Source: Qiania dongpingensis
Lineage (GTDB): Bacteria; Bacillota; Clostridia; Lachnospirales; Lachnospiraceae
Assembly (NCBI RefSeq): GCF_014337195.1
Contig: NZ_CP060634.1
Location: 2,046,001-2,110,000 of the forward strand
DNA: 64,000 bases
Direction: 5' to 3'
The translations under genes were made by a program, and so were the position numbers. Below the pieces are notes generated by a model. That model saw only the letters and a list, made by a program, of their open reading frames with translations, was not told where the DNA came from and ran no database searches. Numbering within the stretch: the first letter of the stretch is position 1; the number at the start of each line of letters is the position of its first letter. Below are positions 52,467 to 62,125 of this stretch, one piece after another.

Positions 52467-53369
52467 ATGGAACGGAGGACATATGGCGGGCTTTTAAAAG
52501 AAGCGGAGACATATCTCTTCGGGCATCATGTGGAGGAATGGCGCCTGGATGCCTGGTATTTGTTTTCCAGCTGCTTTTCCATGGACAGAGCTAAGTATTA
52601 TATAAAAAGAGACTGTACAGCGGAGGAAGAAGAGGTGGATGCCGTAGCACAGTTTCGCGCCATGGTAGAGCGAAGAGGAGCGAGGATTCCGCTTCAGCAT
52701 ATTATAGGTGAACAGGAATTCATGGGACTTTCTTTCCGTGTGAATGAACATGTGCTGATTCCCCGCCAGGATACGGAGACGCTGGTGGAGCTGGTGCTGG
52801 AAGATGTAAAAAGAACGCGCGCCAGGAATGAAAGGCTGCGCGTACTGGATCTTTGCACTGGCTCTGGCTGTATTGGAATCAGCCTGGCATACTATCTGCG
52901 AATGTATCCGGAGCTGCAGGTGACGCTCAGCGATATTTCTGCCGATGCACTGCGGGTGGCACGGGATAATGTATGCCGCCTGGGCTGCGGAGACTGCTGC
53001 CGTGTTCTGCAGTCTGATCTGTTCGGGGCTTTTAAAGGAAATCCGGGTGAGCGCTTTCAGATCATCGTATCCAACCCACCGTATATCCCAAGCGGAGACA
53101 TTGAGGGATTGGAGCCGGAGGTGAGGGAGCATGAGCCCTTGCTTGCCCTGGACGGTGAGAAGGACGGGCTGGCCTTTTACAGGAGGATAGCCTCGGAAGC
53201 TGCAGGATATCTGGCCCCGCGCGGAGAAATCTATCTGGAGATTGGATGGGACCAGGGAGCAGACGTGGAAACGGTACTCATGAAAGCCGGTTTTTGCGGT
53301 ATAGAGATCATAAAAGATCTGACAGGAAAAGACCGGGTGGTGAAGGCCGCCGCCCGGAGACTTGATTGA
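52467..53369 (+). CDS. prmC: Release factor glutamine methyltransferase
   Basis: The 300-residue enzyme methylates the Gln of the GGQ motif in release factors, using S-adenosylmethionine. Motifs present are [19 protein letters not shown] (about 128-146) for cofactor binding and [12 protein letters not shown] (about 202-213), where NPPY holds the Gln. The N-terminal helical domain recognises the factor ([28 protein letters not shown]). It lies 12 bases after the DUF1385 gene and just before prfA, its substrate gene. Confidence 0.97.
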   Translation: MERRTYGGLLKEAETYLFGHHVEEWRLDAWYLFSSCFSMDRAKYYIKRDCTAEEEEVDAVAQFRAMVERRGARIPLQHIIGEQEFMGLSFRVNEHVLIPRQDTETLVELVLEDVKRTRARNERLRVLDLCTGSGCIGISLAYYLRMYPELQVTLSDISADALRVARDNVCRLGCGDCCRVLQSDLFGAFKGNPGERFQIIVSNPPYIPSGDIEGLEPEVREHEPLLALDGEKDGLAFYRRIASEAAGYLAPRGEIYLEIGWDQGADVETVLMKAGFCGIEIIKDLTGKDRVVKAAARRLD

Positions 53370-53394
53370 CAGAGTGAGACAAGGAGGAACTGCC

Positions 53395-54468
53395 ATGTTC
53401 GACAGGCTGGATGATATTCTTGTTCGGTTCGAGGAAATAATGGAAGAGCTGAATAATCCTTATGTGGTGGAGGACCAGACGAAGTTTCGCAGGCTGATGA
53501 AGGAGCAGACGGATTTGGCTCCTATTGTGGAGGCATATAAGGAGTACAAGGGAGCCAGACAGGACGCGGAGGACAGTCTGGCGATGCTGGAGAGTGAGAA
53601 CGACGAGGAGATGCGTGAGATGCTCAAAGAAGAGCTGGCATCCGCGAAGGAAAGGATAGAAGAACTGGAAAAGGAGCTTAAGATCCTGCTTCTTCCCAAG
53701 GACCCCAATGACGATAAGAATGTTATTGTGGAGATCCGCGCCGGCGCCGGCGGGGATGAAGCGGCTCTGTTTTCCGCGGAGCTTTACCGGATGTACAGCC
53801 GTTTCGCGGAGCGAAACCGCTGGAAGGTGGAGATGATCAGCGTGAATGAGAGCGGGATTGGCGGCATGAAAGAAGTGATCTTCATGATCTCCGGCCACGG
53901 CGCCTATTCTAAGCTCAAGTATGAGAGCGGAGTCCACCGGGTACAGCGCGTGCCGGCCACGGAATCCGGCGGCCGCATCCACACTTCGACCAGCACGGTT
54001 GCGATCATGCCGGAGGCGGAAGAGGTGGATGTCCAGATCGATATGAACGATTGTAAATTTGATGTGTTCCGTGCTTCAGGAAACGGCGGGCAGTGTGTAA
54101 ATACGACGGACTCGGCAGTCCGGCTGACCCACATCCCCACCGGAATCGTGATTTCCTGCCAGGATGAGAAATCACAGCTTAAAAACAAAGATAAGGCGCT
54201 GAAGGTGCTGCGTTCCCGGCTGTATGACCTGGAGCTGGCAAAGAAGCAGAATGCGGAAGCGGAAGAAAGAAGAAGTCAAATTGGAACGGGCGACCGCTCT
54301 GAGAAGATCAGGACGTATAATTTTCCTCAGGGACGAGTGACAGAGCACAGGATTAAGCTGACCCTTTACAAGATCGATTCCATCATGGACGGGGATTTGT
54401 ATGAGATCATCGACAGCCTGATAGCGGCCGACCAGGCTGCCAAGCTGAGCAGTCTGCAGGAGATATGA
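53395..54468 (+). CDS. prfA: Peptide chain release factor 1
   Basis: The 357-residue factor reads UAA and UAG stops. The decoding motif is PAT in [17 protein letters not shown], and the catalytic loop is [18 protein letters not shown], with GGQ intact and Cys where many bacteria have His. The start at 53395 follows AAGGAGGAA; the in-frame start at 53362 overlaps prmC. It is cotranscribed with prmC. Confidence 0.97.
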   Translation: MFDRLDDILVRFEEIMEELNNPYVVEDQTKFRRLMKEQTDLAPIVEAYKEYKGARQDAEDSLAMLESENDEEMREMLKEELASAKERIEELEKELKILLLPKDPNDDKNVIVEIRAGAGGDEAALFSAELYRMYSRFAERNRWKVEMISVNESGIGGMKEVIFMISGHGAYSKLKYESGVHRVQRVPATESGGRIHTSTSTVAIMPEAEEVDVQIDMNDCKFDVFRASGNGGQCVNTTDSAVRLTHIPTGIVISCQDEKSQLKNKDKALKVLRSRLYDLELAKKQNAEAEERRSQIGTGDRSEKIRTYNFPQGRVTEHRIKLTLYKIDSIMDGDLYEIIDSLIAADQAAKLSSLQEI

Positions 54469-54498
54469 TATGGCGGGCGGCGGAAAAGAGGGAGTACA

Positions 54499-54711
54499 GT
54501 GATTCGGGTATTTATATGTCCGGAGTGCGGTAAGGCAAGAGTAGTATCCAAGTTTCTGAAAGCGGACTGTTATCATTGCGGGGCAGAGATGAAGGTATGT
54601 GATGTTCCCTATACAAAATGGGTGGAAATGGATCCAGAAGAGAGGGAAAGGCTTTCGGAGTCTTACCGCGGTCATAACCGGCAGCAGATGGGGAATAATA
54701 AAATTAAATAG
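54499..54711 (+). CDS. Small zinc-ribbon protein
   Basis: The 70-residue protein has two Cys pairs, CPECGK at 7-12 and CYHCG at 24-28, the pattern of a zinc ribbon, then a charged tail. It starts with GTG behind GGGAG and lies 30 bases after prfA and 14 before the antiporter gene, so it is probably in the same transcript. The function is unknown. Confidence 0.75.
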   Translation: MIRVFICPECGKARVVSKFLKADCYHCGAEMKVCDVPYTKWVEMDPEERERLSESYRGHNRQQMGNNKIK

Positions 54712-54725
54712 ATTGGAGGGGTATG

Positions 54726-56219
54726 ATGGCGGGTACAGCTTGGGCGCTTCTGCCTCCTGTTGTGGCGATCGCGCTGGCATTGATCACAAAGGAGGTCTAT
54801 CTTTCACTGTTGATCGGCATTGTGTCCGGGGCACTGCTGGTGACCGGATTTAAACCGCTGGCTTCTGTGGAAACCACGTTCTCGATCATGGGCGACAAAA
54901 TCGGCGGAAACGTGGACATCCTGATATTTCTGGTGCTTTTAGGCATTCTGGTGGCGCTGATCACCAAATCCGGCGCGTCAAAGGCCTATGGGAACTGGGC
55001 ATCCAAGGTCATCAAATCAAAGAGAGGAGCTCTCTTATCCACCGTGCTTTTAGGATCCCTGATTTTTGTGGATGATTATTTCAACTGCCTGACCGTAGGG
55101 ACGGTCATGAGGCCTGTGACAGATAAATATAAAATCAGCAGAGCGAAGCTGGCTTATATCATTGATGCCACCGCGGCGCCTGTCTGCATCATTGCGCCGA
55201 TCTCAAGCTGGGCGGCGGCGGTAGGCTCATCCCTGCCGGAAGGGAGCGGGATTGACGGCTTCAGCCTGTTTATCAGAACGATTCCTTTCAATCTCTATGC
55301 GATCCTGACCATAATTTTTATGCTATATCTGATCATACGGAATATCGATTACGGTGCAATGAAAAGGTATGAAGAAAAGACGGCGAGAGAAGGGGAAGAA
55401 ACTGCGGTTTCCGGAGAGGAGCTTCGCATCAGCGGCAGAGGAAAGGTGATCGATCTGGTTCTGCCGATTGCGGTTCTCATCCTGTTCTGTATCAGCGGCA
55501 TGCTGTACACGGGCGGGATTCTGGAAGGAGCGGGGATCGTGGAGGCATTTGCGAACTGCGATTCTGCCAGAAGTCTGGTACTGGGTTCCTTTTTCACCCT
55601 TGTTGTGACTTTCCTTCTGTATCTTCCAAGAAGAGTGATCTCCTTCCGCGAGTTCTGCGGAAGCTTTACAGAGGGATTTAAGGCGATGACGCCGGCCATC
55701 ATGATACTCTGCCTCGCATGGACCTTATCCGGCATATGCCGTGAGGAGTATTTGGACATTGGAAGTTTTGTGCGCGGGGTAGTCGGAGGCAGCGCACTGA
55801 TTGGCATGCTCCTTCCCGCTATCTTCTTTGCCGTGGCCACAGGCCTGTCCTTTGCTACCGGCACTTCTTGGGGGACCTTTGGTATACTGATTCCTATCGC
55901 GTTTGTGGTGCTCGATGCAGGAGATATCAATATGCTGACCATTGCCACGGCGTCCATTCTTGCGGGGGCCGTGTGCGGAGATCATATTTCTCCCATTTCT
56001 GATACGACGATCCTGGCTTCGGCGGGCGCACAGTGCAATCATTTAAGCCACGTGTCGACCCAGATACCATATGCTCTCACGGTGGCGGCGTGCTGCATGG
56101 CCGGGTATTTTGCGGCCGGATTTACGAAGAACGGCTGGGTGGGGTCCTTGGTCGGGCTTGAGGCTTTGGCAGCATCGCTGCTTTTGGTGGGGCGGAACGG
56201 AAAAAGAACAGAAAAATAG
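54726..56219 (+). CDS. NhaC-type Na+/H+ antiporter family protein
   Basis: The 497-residue membrane protein has about 11 to 13 hydrophobic segments. Typical NhaC blocks are LIFVDDYFNCLTVGTVMRPVTDKYKISRAKLAYIIDATAAPVC, LSFATGTSWGTFGILIPIA and GAVCGDHISPISDTTILASAGAQC. It exchanges sodium with protons or organic ions; NhaC-like proteins include malate/lactate antiporters, so the substrate is not fixed. GGAGGG precedes the ATG at 54726 by 5 bases; an ATG at 54723 is the alternative. Confidence 0.9.
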   Translation: MAGTAWALLPPVVAIALALITKEVYLSLLIGIVSGALLVTGFKPLASVETTFSIMGDKIGGNVDILIFLVLLGILVALITKSGASKAYGNWASKVIKSKRGALLSTVLLGSLIFVDDYFNCLTVGTVMRPVTDKYKISRAKLAYIIDATAAPVCIIAPISSWAAAVGSSLPEGSGIDGFSLFIRTIPFNLYAILTIIFMLYLIIRNIDYGAMKRYEEKTAREGEETAVSGEELRISGRGKVIDLVLPIAVLILFCISGMLYTGGILEGAGIVEAFANCDSARSLVLGSFFTLVVTFLLYLPRRVISFREFCGSFTEGFKAMTPAIMILCLAWTLSGICREEYLDIGSFVRGVVGGSALIGMLLPAIFFAVATGLSFATGTSWGTFGILIPIAFVVLDAGDINMLTIATASILAGAVCGDHISPISDTTILASAGAQCNHLSHVSTQIPYALTVAACCMAGYFAAGFTKNGWVGSLVGLEALAASLLLVGRNGKRTEK

Positions 56220-56364
56220 GCGTTTTTCCGTTTGGCAGAGGCCTTGTGCAGCGGAAACAATTCATACGAAAGCCCTTTGATTTATTTAGAATTGTGCTAT
56301 ACTAGAATTAAAGTCGATGTGCGAGGACCTTCTGAGGGGAAGGGATAAGTATTGGAGGGATTTT

Positions 56365-56769
56365 ATGAATTTGTTTAAGCATAATATCATTGTTTCAGAG
56401 CGCAGGGACATGGTGAAAATTACCGATACAGTAAAAAAGGACATCAAAGAGAGCGGCATTAAGAACGGAGTCATCATCGTGCACTGCCCGCATACTACCG
56501 CCGCCTTGACGATTAACGAAAACGCAGATCCGGATGTCATCCAGGACATGCTGTATGCCATGGAGCACGCCTATCCTACAAAGGATATCCGGTACCGCCA
56601 CTATGAAGGGAATTCTCACGCCCACGTAAAAGCTTCTACCATGGGAGCTTCAGTGACTTTGATTCTGGAAGAGGGCGAGATGATTCTCGGGGTATGGCAG
56701 GATTTATACTTATGCGAGTTTGACGGGCCCAGGCAGCGTACCTTTTATGTGAAGGTGATGGAGGGATAG
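56365..56769 (+). CDS. YjbQ family (UPF0047) protein
   Basis: The 134-residue protein has the conserved block VHCPHTTAALTINENADPDV, with the His and other polar residues proposed as an active site, and HAHVKASTMGASVTLILEEGEMILGVWQ ... CEFDGPR. The family complements thiamine phosphate synthase weakly; its real reaction is unknown. The start at 56365 follows TTGGAGGGA; an earlier ATG at 56317 is rejected. It is followed three bases later by an aldehyde dehydrogenase gene. Confidence 0.92.
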   Translation: MNLFKHNIIVSERRDMVKITDTVKKDIKESGIKNGVIIVHCPHTTAALTINENADPDVIQDMLYAMEHAYPTKDIRYRHYEGNSHAHVKASTMGASVTLILEEGEMILGVWQDLYLCEFDGPRQRTFYVKVMEG

Positions 56770-56771
56770 AC

Positions 56772-58142
56772 GTGGAGATTCAGAATATCGTTGAAAAGCA
56801 GCGGGATTATTTTGCCACAGGCGCAACAAGACCTGTGGCATTTCGTTTGAATGCGCTGAAACGACTGCAGGAAGAAATAAAGAAGCGGGAGCCGCTGATC
56901 CACGCGGCGCTTAAAAAGGACCTGAATAAATCGGGTTTTGAGTCCTATATGACAGAGACCGGAATGACATTGGCTGAGCTGAGTTATCTCCGGAAGCATT
57001 TAAAGAGCTTTTGCAGGCCGAGGGCGAAGCTGTCGCCGCTTGCACAGTTCCACAGCAGGAGCTTTACGGTCCATGAGCCTTATGGGGTGACGCTGGTAAT
57101 GTCTCCCTGGAACTATCCGTTCATGCTGTGCCTTGAACCTCTGGCAGGCGCGCTGGCGGCCGGTAACTGCTGTATCCTGAAGCCGTCTGCTTATGCGCCG
57201 GCTACATCAGCCGCCATACGGGAGCTGATCGAGGCCGTATTCCCCCCGGAATATGTGGCGGTTGTAGAGGGAGGCCGGGCAGAAAATACGGCGCTCCTGG
57301 AGCAGCGCTTTGACTATATCTTTTTCACGGGTGGCGTGAAGGTGGGAAAACTGGTGATGGAGAAGGCATCCCGGAATCTGACGCCGGTCACGCTGGAATT
57401 GGGGGGAAAGAGCCCCTGCATCGTGGAAGAGTCCGCAGATCTTAAAACGGCTGCCAGGCGGCTGGCCTTTGGAAAATATCTGAACGCTGGGCAGACCTGC
57501 GTAGCGCCTGATTATCTGCTTATCCAAGAGTCCATTAAGAAGCCCTTTCTGGCTCTGCTGGAAAAGGAAATCCGCTCCATGTTTGGAGAACGGCCTCTGG
57601 AGAATCCGGATTATCCGAAGATCATCAATGAAAAACACTTTAACAGAATCCTGAGCCTCATGGAGGGAGAGAAGCTCCTGACAGGAGGAGAATGCCGGCG
57701 GGAAACGCTCCAGATCGCCCCGGCGGTTCTGGATGAAATATCGGCGGATGCTCCGGTGATGAAGGAGGAAATCTTCGGCCCGCTTCTGCCGGTGCTCACT
57801 TTCCGGGAAATCGGAGAGGCGGAGAAATTCGTTCAGGTGAGAGAAAAGCCTCTTGCGTGCTATATTTTTACCAAAAAGAAAGAAGTGGAGAAACGGCTGC
57901 TCAGTTCTCTGAGCTTTGGCGGCGGCTGCGTAAATGATACCATTATACACCTGGCCACTTCCCGTATGGGATTCGGCGGCGTAGGCGGCAGCGGGATGGG
58001 AAGCTATCACGGGAAAAAGAGCTTTGAGACCTTCAGCCATGAAAAGAGTATTGTAAAGAAATACAATTGGATAGATATGCCGATCCGCTATCAGCCATAT
58101 ACGAAAAAAAAGGAAAAGCTTCTTAGGCTTTTCCTGAAATGA
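56772..58142 (+). CDS. Aldehyde dehydrogenase (ALDH3-like)
   Basis: The 456-residue enzyme oxidises aldehydes with NAD(P). Catalytic Cys243 lies in NAGQTCVAPDY and general base Glu209 in TLELGGKSP. The N-terminal SPWNYPFMLCLEPLAGALAAGNCCILKPS and C-terminal MKEEIFGPLLPVL are typical; the short length and the lack of a long N-terminal extension match the ALDH3 branch (fatty or medium-chain aldehydes). GTG start behind GGAGGG, directly after the YjbQ gene. Confidence 0.94.
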   Translation: MEIQNIVEKQRDYFATGATRPVAFRLNALKRLQEEIKKREPLIHAALKKDLNKSGFESYMTETGMTLAELSYLRKHLKSFCRPRAKLSPLAQFHSRSFTVHEPYGVTLVMSPWNYPFMLCLEPLAGALAAGNCCILKPSAYAPATSAAIRELIEAVFPPEYVAVVEGGRAENTALLEQRFDYIFFTGGVKVGKLVMEKASRNLTPVTLELGGKSPCIVEESADLKTAARRLAFGKYLNAGQTCVAPDYLLIQESIKKPFLALLEKEIRSMFGERPLENPDYPKIINEKHFNRILSLMEGEKLLTGGECRRETLQIAPAVLDEISADAPVMKEEIFGPLLPVLTFREIGEAEKFVQVREKPLACYIFTKKKEVEKRLLSSLSFGGGCVNDTIIHLATSRMGFGGVGGSGMGSYHGKKSFETFSHEKSIVKKYNWIDMPIRYQPYTKKKEKLLRLFLK

Positions 58143-58155
58143 ATACTTCTTAAGA

Positions 58156-58194
58156 CCATAGAACGTGCCAGCCATGTCCTATGGCCTTTTTTTT
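58156..58194 (+). terminator. Terminator after aldehyde dehydrogenase gene
   Basis: CCATAG (58156-58161) and CTATGG (58179-58184) arms are followed by eight T. It overlaps the 3' end of the convergent NYN gene. Confidence 0.7.
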
Positions 58195-59096
58195 GCAGGT
58201 TCTTTTATCTTGAAATATACCAGCTGGACGTTGCTGTTGGAGCTGGCCTGATTTCTCTTCACCTCGAAAAGATCGAGAGAGTTGATGAACGGGGTGAATT
58301 TGGAAAAACCAAAGTTCCGTACATCAAAGTCAGGGAAGCGTTTAGCGAGCTGATTTCCCAGCTCTGCCGAAAAAATCCACCCGTCGTCGTCGGAGCATTC
58401 CTCCACCAGGGAGAGGATGGCTTTTTTGATCATCTTCAGGTTAGTTTGGGGCTCCGGCCCCTTCTTTTTCAGCCGGGAAGAGGACGATGCCGAGGCGGCG
58501 GATAAAACGGAAGACTCCGATTTTAATTTGGAAACCGAACTGCCGGCCTTTTTTGCAGCGGTTCTTCCTTTTCTGGAAACAGGCGTTTCCAGTTTATCGG
58601 CTTCCGCCGCCGGTTCACTTTCTGTATCCGGAGCGTCTGCGGCTTCCTCCTCCTGAAGATTGGACAAGAGGATATCCAGATATTTAAACTGGTTGCAGGC
58701 AGAGATGAAGGGCTTTGGCGTTTTGCTTTCCCCCATGCCGATCACATGCATGCCGGATTCCCGGAGCCTTGCCGCCAGACGGGTGAAATCGCTGTCCGAG
58801 GAAGCGATACAGAAGCCGTCCACCGTTCCGGAGTATAAGATATCCATCGCATCGATGATCATGGCCGAATCAGTGGAATTCTTGCCGGTGGTGTATCCGT
58901 ACTGCTGGATGGGGATGATGGAATTGTCCAGCAGTACATTTTTCCAGGAGTTCAGCTGGGGATTGGTCCAGTCCCCGTAGATTCTTTTGTAGGTTGCTAC
59001 TCCGCTTTTGGCGGTCTCATCCAGAATGATCTTAATGTATTTTTCTGAAATGTTATCTGCGTCGATCAATATCGCGAATTTTAATTCCTTATCCAT
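58179..59096 (-). CDS. NYN domain protein with C-terminal OST-HTH/LOTUS domain
   Basis: The 305-residue protein has an N-terminal NYN (PIN-like) RNase domain (about 1-145) with acidic residues at the expected places: FAILIDADNIS, TDSAMIIDAMDIL and IASSDSDFTRLA. A disordered Ser/Ala/Lys-rich linker (about 150-215) leads to an OST-HTH domain (about 220-300), which in other proteins binds RNA, including G-rich RNA. Together they suggest a sequence- or structure-guided RNase; the target is unknown. Confidence 0.9.
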   Translation of the reverse strand: MDKELKFAILIDADNISEKYIKIILDETAKSGVATYKRIYGDWTNPQLNSWKNVLLDNSIIPIQQYGYTTGKNSTDSAMIIDAMDILYSGTVDGFCIASSDSDFTRLAARLRESGMHVIGMGESKTPKPFISACNQFKYLDILLSNLQEEEAADAPDTESEPAAEADKLETPVSRKGRTAAKKAGSSVSKLKSESSVLSAASASSSSRLKKKGPEPQTNLKMIKKAILSLVEECSDDDGWIFSAELGNQLAKRFPDFDVRNFGFSKFTPFINSLDLFEVKRNQASSNSNVQLVYFKIKEPAKKRP

Positions 59097-59112
59097 AAAT
59101 ACCCCTTTTTTA

Positions 59113-59544
59113 TTAGAGAATCATCACAAAGGTCCCGGCGGTTATCAGGATTCCTCCCAGGACCGCTTTCCAGGTCACTGCTTCATGAAGGATCACGAAC
59201 GCCAGGACGATGGAAATCACCACGCTGAATTTGTCGATCGGCACCACTTTGGATGCGTCGCCGAGCTGCAATGCGCGGTAATAGCAGATCCAGGACAGGC
59301 CTGTCGCCAGCCCGGACAGCACTAGAAAAATCCAGCTTTTTGCGGAGATGTCGGAAATCCCCTGATGAGCTCCTGTCATGAATACGATTCCCCAGGCCAT
59401 AACAAGCACCACTACGGTGCGGATCGCGGTGGCCAGATTGGAATTAATCCCCTCGATCCCCAGCTTTGCCAGGATCGATGTCAGCGCGGCAAATACCGCC
59501 GACAGAATCGCAAACCAGAACCACATACGTCTGCCTCCATTCAT
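59113..59544 (-). CDS. Half-size EamA/DMT family membrane protein
   Basis: The 143-residue protein has five hydrophobic segments forming a single EamA repeat (WFWFAILSAVFAALTSILAKLGIEGINSN, LSWICYYRALQLGDASKVVPIDKFSV). It would work as a dimer, as small DMT proteins do. Substrate unknown. It lies 16 bases after the NYN gene on the same strand in reverse order and 22 from the zinc-ribbon gene, so the three may be cotranscribed. Confidence 0.88.
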   Translation of the reverse strand: MNGGRRMWFWFAILSAVFAALTSILAKLGIEGINSNLATAIRTVVVLVMAWGIVFMTGAHQGISDISAKSWIFLVLSGLATGLSWICYYRALQLGDASKVVPIDKFSVVISIVLAFVILHEAVTWKAVLGGILITAGTFVMIL

Positions 59545-59566
59545 ACTTTCGCCTCGTTTTCAATTA

Positions 59567-60250
59567 TTACCAGTTCCAATGGTAGGAAATGTAGGAATCA
59601 CCGCTGACGATCATCACCAGTATCATCATCACGCCGAGAACCAGAGCGATGGAACTGAGGACCAGTCCGGCAATGGCGAGTCCGCGGGAACTGGATTTCA
59701 TGCCGATGATGCCAAATATCAGCCCTACGATGCCGATGGGTATACAGAGCAGAGGAAGGCAGCAGCAGCAGGTGCCGATGATGCCGAGGACAAGTGAAGC
59801 GATGGCAAGGCCTGTATGGCCCTCTTCTCCGCCGTCCTTCTTATAGGTGTTCTGCCCGTAAGGATTCTGCCCGTAAGGATTTTGCCCGTAGGGGTTTTGT
59901 CCATAGGGGCTCTGTCCGTAAGGGTTCTGTCCATAAGGATTCTGCTCATAAGAACCCTGCTGGTTCCCATATTCTTCATAAGTGTTCTGCCCGGCCTGAA
60001 AGTTCGTTTCATTCTGACCGGAAAACGGCTGGTAATCCATATAAGGACGACGAGGCTCTTCGGAACTGCTGTTTTCGGATGCGCCTCCGGCCGTGTTTTC
60101 GCCGCCGTTATCCCAGGCAGTATCTTGTCTGGATATATCTTCCGCGGGAGCCTTTGCTTGTCCGTCAGGGGTGAATGAGGTGCCGCATTCATCGCAGACG
60201 GCAGCGCCATCGGAGAGCTCTTTGCCGCAATTAGTACAATACATAGTCAA
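59567..60250 (-). CDS. Zinc-ribbon DUF4190-type membrane protein with YGQNP repeats
   Basis: The 227-residue protein starts with a zinc ribbon (C4xxC7 and C19xxC22), continues with a low-complexity Gly/Gln/Asn/Tyr segment containing seven tandem YGQNP-like units (about 100-136) and ends with two hydrophobic segments separated by GIIGMKSSSRG. Such zinc-ribbon plus DUF4190 proteins are common in Firmicutes, with unknown role. The repeats could allow self-association. Start behind AAAGGCGG. Confidence 0.85.
   Translation of the reverse strand: MTMYCTNCGKELSDGAAVCDECGTSFTPDGQAKAPAEDISRQDTAWDNGGENTAGGASENSSSEEPRRPYMDYQPFSGQNETNFQAGQNTYEEYGNQQGSYEQNPYGQNPYGQSPYGQNPYGQNPYGQNPYGQNTYKKDGGEEGHTGLAIASLVLGIIGTCCCCLPLLCIPIGIVGLIFGIIGMKSSSRGLAIAGLVLSSIALVLGVMMILVMIVSGDSYISYHWNW
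59845..59949 (-). repeat. Seven 15-base tandem repeats inside the zinc-ribbon gene
   Basis: Units differ by few bases and each encodes YGQNP or a close variant (YEQNP, YGQSP, YGQNT). The 15-base period can change copy number by slippage without shifting the frame. Confidence 0.9.
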
Positions 60251-60411
60251 ACCGCCTTTCTTTCCTTTATCATGAATAAGTGTCCAAATGCGATATTACC
60301 ATTATAAGCCAGCGGCAGGCAAAACTCAATGAAAATGTTTCCAAAGACCGGCATTGGCGGACAAAAGGGCCTCATATCTTTAAATTGTCCATTTCCAGGC
60401 CGGGATATACG

Positions 60412-60449
60412 GAAAAAGGCGATATAGCAGCTACTAGCGCCATATCGCC
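60412..60449 (-). terminator. Terminator after the polysaccharide deacetylase gene
   Basis: On the minus strand GGCGATAT and ATATCGCC (60449-60442 and 60425-60418) form a stem followed by TTTTT (60417-60413). The gap 60251-60508 holds nothing else recognised. Confidence 0.78.
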
Positions 60450-60508
60450 GGAACGGCGGTATCAAAAATAAACGCTGCCGGAGCAGCCTCAGTGGATGAT
60501 GGGAGAAA

Positions 60509-61312
60509 TTAGTCATGAATCTGCCGGCCAGTTTGATCCATGTGATAGCTGTCCTTGTATATCAGCTGAGAGATGGGGACCAGTTCATATCCCTGGTTCT
60601 GCAGTCCTGTAATAATAGCCTCCAGAGCTCCCGGCGTATACTTAGCTCCGTTGTGCATCAGGATAATGGAGCCGTTCTGGAGGTTTTTGTGGTTAAGGAC
60701 GGTCTTGATAATGTTTTCTGTGCCGTAATCTTTCCAGTCCAGGCTGTCCACGTCCCATTGAATGCAATAGTATCCACATTCTTTGCTGGTCAGCACCACG
60801 TTGTTGTCATAATCTCCGTATGGCGGACGGAACAGGGTCATTTCCACTCCGGTCAGTTCTTTTACTTTATTATGTACAGACATAAGCTCAGATTTGATTT
60901 CGTCCGGACTCAATTCGCTCATATTGGGATGGGTTTCACTATGATTTCCGAGATCGTGTCCTTCCGAAGCAATGAACCTTACGTCTTCCGGATAGGATTC
61001 CACCCAGCCGCCGGTCATGAAAAAAGTACATTTTATGTTATGCTTCCGGAGGATTTCCATGATGGACCTGGTGTCTTCATTTCCCCAGGCGGCGTCAAAA
61101 CTGAGAGCGACCTGTTTTTTATCGGTATCCACGCTGTAAATAGGAAGCTCCCTGGTGCCGACGGTGCTGCTGACGGAGATGGCCGCGGGGATATAGAGAA
61201 TGGCGCCGGCGGCCAGAATAAAGACAGCCAGCCACAAGAAGCCATTTTCCGCTATGCGGTGAAGGAGTTCTTTTTTCAGGAGCTTCTTTTTCGGGCTTCG
61301 TAATAATCTCAT
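60509..61312 (-). CDS. PdaB-like sporulation polysaccharide deacetylase
   Basis: The 267-residue protein has one membrane anchor (about 25-50) and a NodB domain outside. The active site shows Asp73 in LSFDAAWGNED, with Asp80, and His124 and His128 in GNHSETHP. FRPPYGDYDN and QWDVDSLDW are further NodB motifs. The SFDAAWGNEDT form is typical of PdaB/PdaA-like sporulation deacetylases that shape the spore cortex or later wall. It appears to be transcribed alone. Confidence 0.92.
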   Translation of the reverse strand: MRLLRSPKKKLLKKELLHRIAENGFLWLAVFILAAGAILYIPAAISVSSTVGTRELPIYSVDTDKKQVALSFDAAWGNEDTRSIMEILRKHNIKCTFFMTGGWVESYPEDVRFIASEGHDLGNHSETHPNMSELSPDEIKSELMSVHNKVKELTGVEMTLFRPPYGDYDNNVVLTSKECGYYCIQWDVDSLDWKDYGTENIIKTVLNHKNLQNGSIILMHNGAKYTPGALEAIITGLQNQGYELVPISQLIYKDSYHMDQTGRQIHD

Positions 61313-61394
61313 GTTTATGCTGACCTTTCAAAAGCTGTTATTGTTACAATGTATGCGGAGAACAACGGGACATTCCCGGAGAAAAAGCCGGCCA

Positions 61395-61448
61395 ATTAAA
61401 ATAAACGTAAAGACCGGCTCCCAGAAAGGCTGTGAACCGGCTTTACGT
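61395..61448 (-). terminator. Terminator after lipoprotein gene
   Basis: On the minus strand CGTAAAGCCGG and CCGGTCTTTACG (61448-61405) pair with one bulge, followed by TTTATTTTAATT. Confidence 0.72.
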
Positions 61449-61480
61449 TTAATATATTGGATGAAGCTATGTCAATCCGA

Positions 61481-62125
61481 TCATTCAGCAGAGGTTTCGG
61501 GAACCACCGACGAGATCATGCTGTCAAAATCATTTGCATAATCTGTCTTTGTATCTTTTTTACTTACATACATTATTCCGCATGAACCATTTTCTCCATC
61601 TGAAAATATGGCGAATTTACCGGTAGCCGGAATGGAATTTAAGGATAATTCAAACGAATGGATAACTCCGGGAACCTCTCCTATTGTGGAAACTTTAGTA
61701 TCTACAGAAACATAGTCATCAAAAGAAGATACAAAACCATCAATTGCAGACTTCTGTATGAGCTCGTTTGTCAGATCATATGATTCACTGTTATATTTAA
61801 TCATCATAGTGGCGTCATCCGTTCTATAGGTCATGGAATCAGCTGAATTTTGCTGCTCTATCCACAGGGAAGAGATGGAGATCTTATATCCATGAAAACT
61901 TATGGATACACTGGATTGTTCATTGGAAGACTCTGTTGTACTTTCTTTTGTTTCAGGTGTCTGTGTGGTTTTTGGCTCCGTTGCAGGTGCTTTCGTTGTT
62001 TCTTCAGAAGTTTTTTCCGAACTGGAACTTTTCGTTGTGGATTCCTTGCTGGGAGCGCTGCCACAGCCTATAAGCAGCAGTGATACGATTCCGCATAAAA
62101 AATACAAGGTCAATTTCTTTTTCAT
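61481..62125 (-). CDS. Putative lipoprotein
   Basis: The 214-residue protein has a signal peptide with lipobox LLIGC (Cys21), a Thr/Ser/Glu-rich linker (about 27-75), and a domain (about 80-214) with no clear family. VPGVIHSFELSLNSIPATGKFAIFSDG resembles the end of small DUF-type lipoproteins common in Clostridia. The start at 62125 follows GGAGGTATTGG; the start at 62140 lies in the ribosome site. The 295 bases upstream are AT-rich with no other feature. Confidence 0.82.
   Translation of the reverse strand: MKKKLTLYFLCGIVSLLLIGCGSAPSKESTTKSSSSEKTSEETTKAPATEPKTTQTPETKESTTESSNEQSSVSISFHGYKISISSLWIEQQNSADSMTYRTDDATMMIKYNSESYDLTNELIQKSAIDGFVSSFDDYVSVDTKVSTIGEVPGVIHSFELSLNSIPATGKFAIFSDGENGSCGIMYVSKKDTKTDYANDFDSMISSVVPETSAE

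Noticed and set aside
53395..54468. Cys after GGQ in release factor 1 as an anomaly
   Set aside because: The residue after GGQ varies among bacteria; GGQ itself and the PAT motif are intact.
60247..60516. Frames on both strands between the zinc-ribbon gene and the deacetylase
   Set aside because: No ribosome sites, and a terminator hairpin lies inside; judged non-coding.
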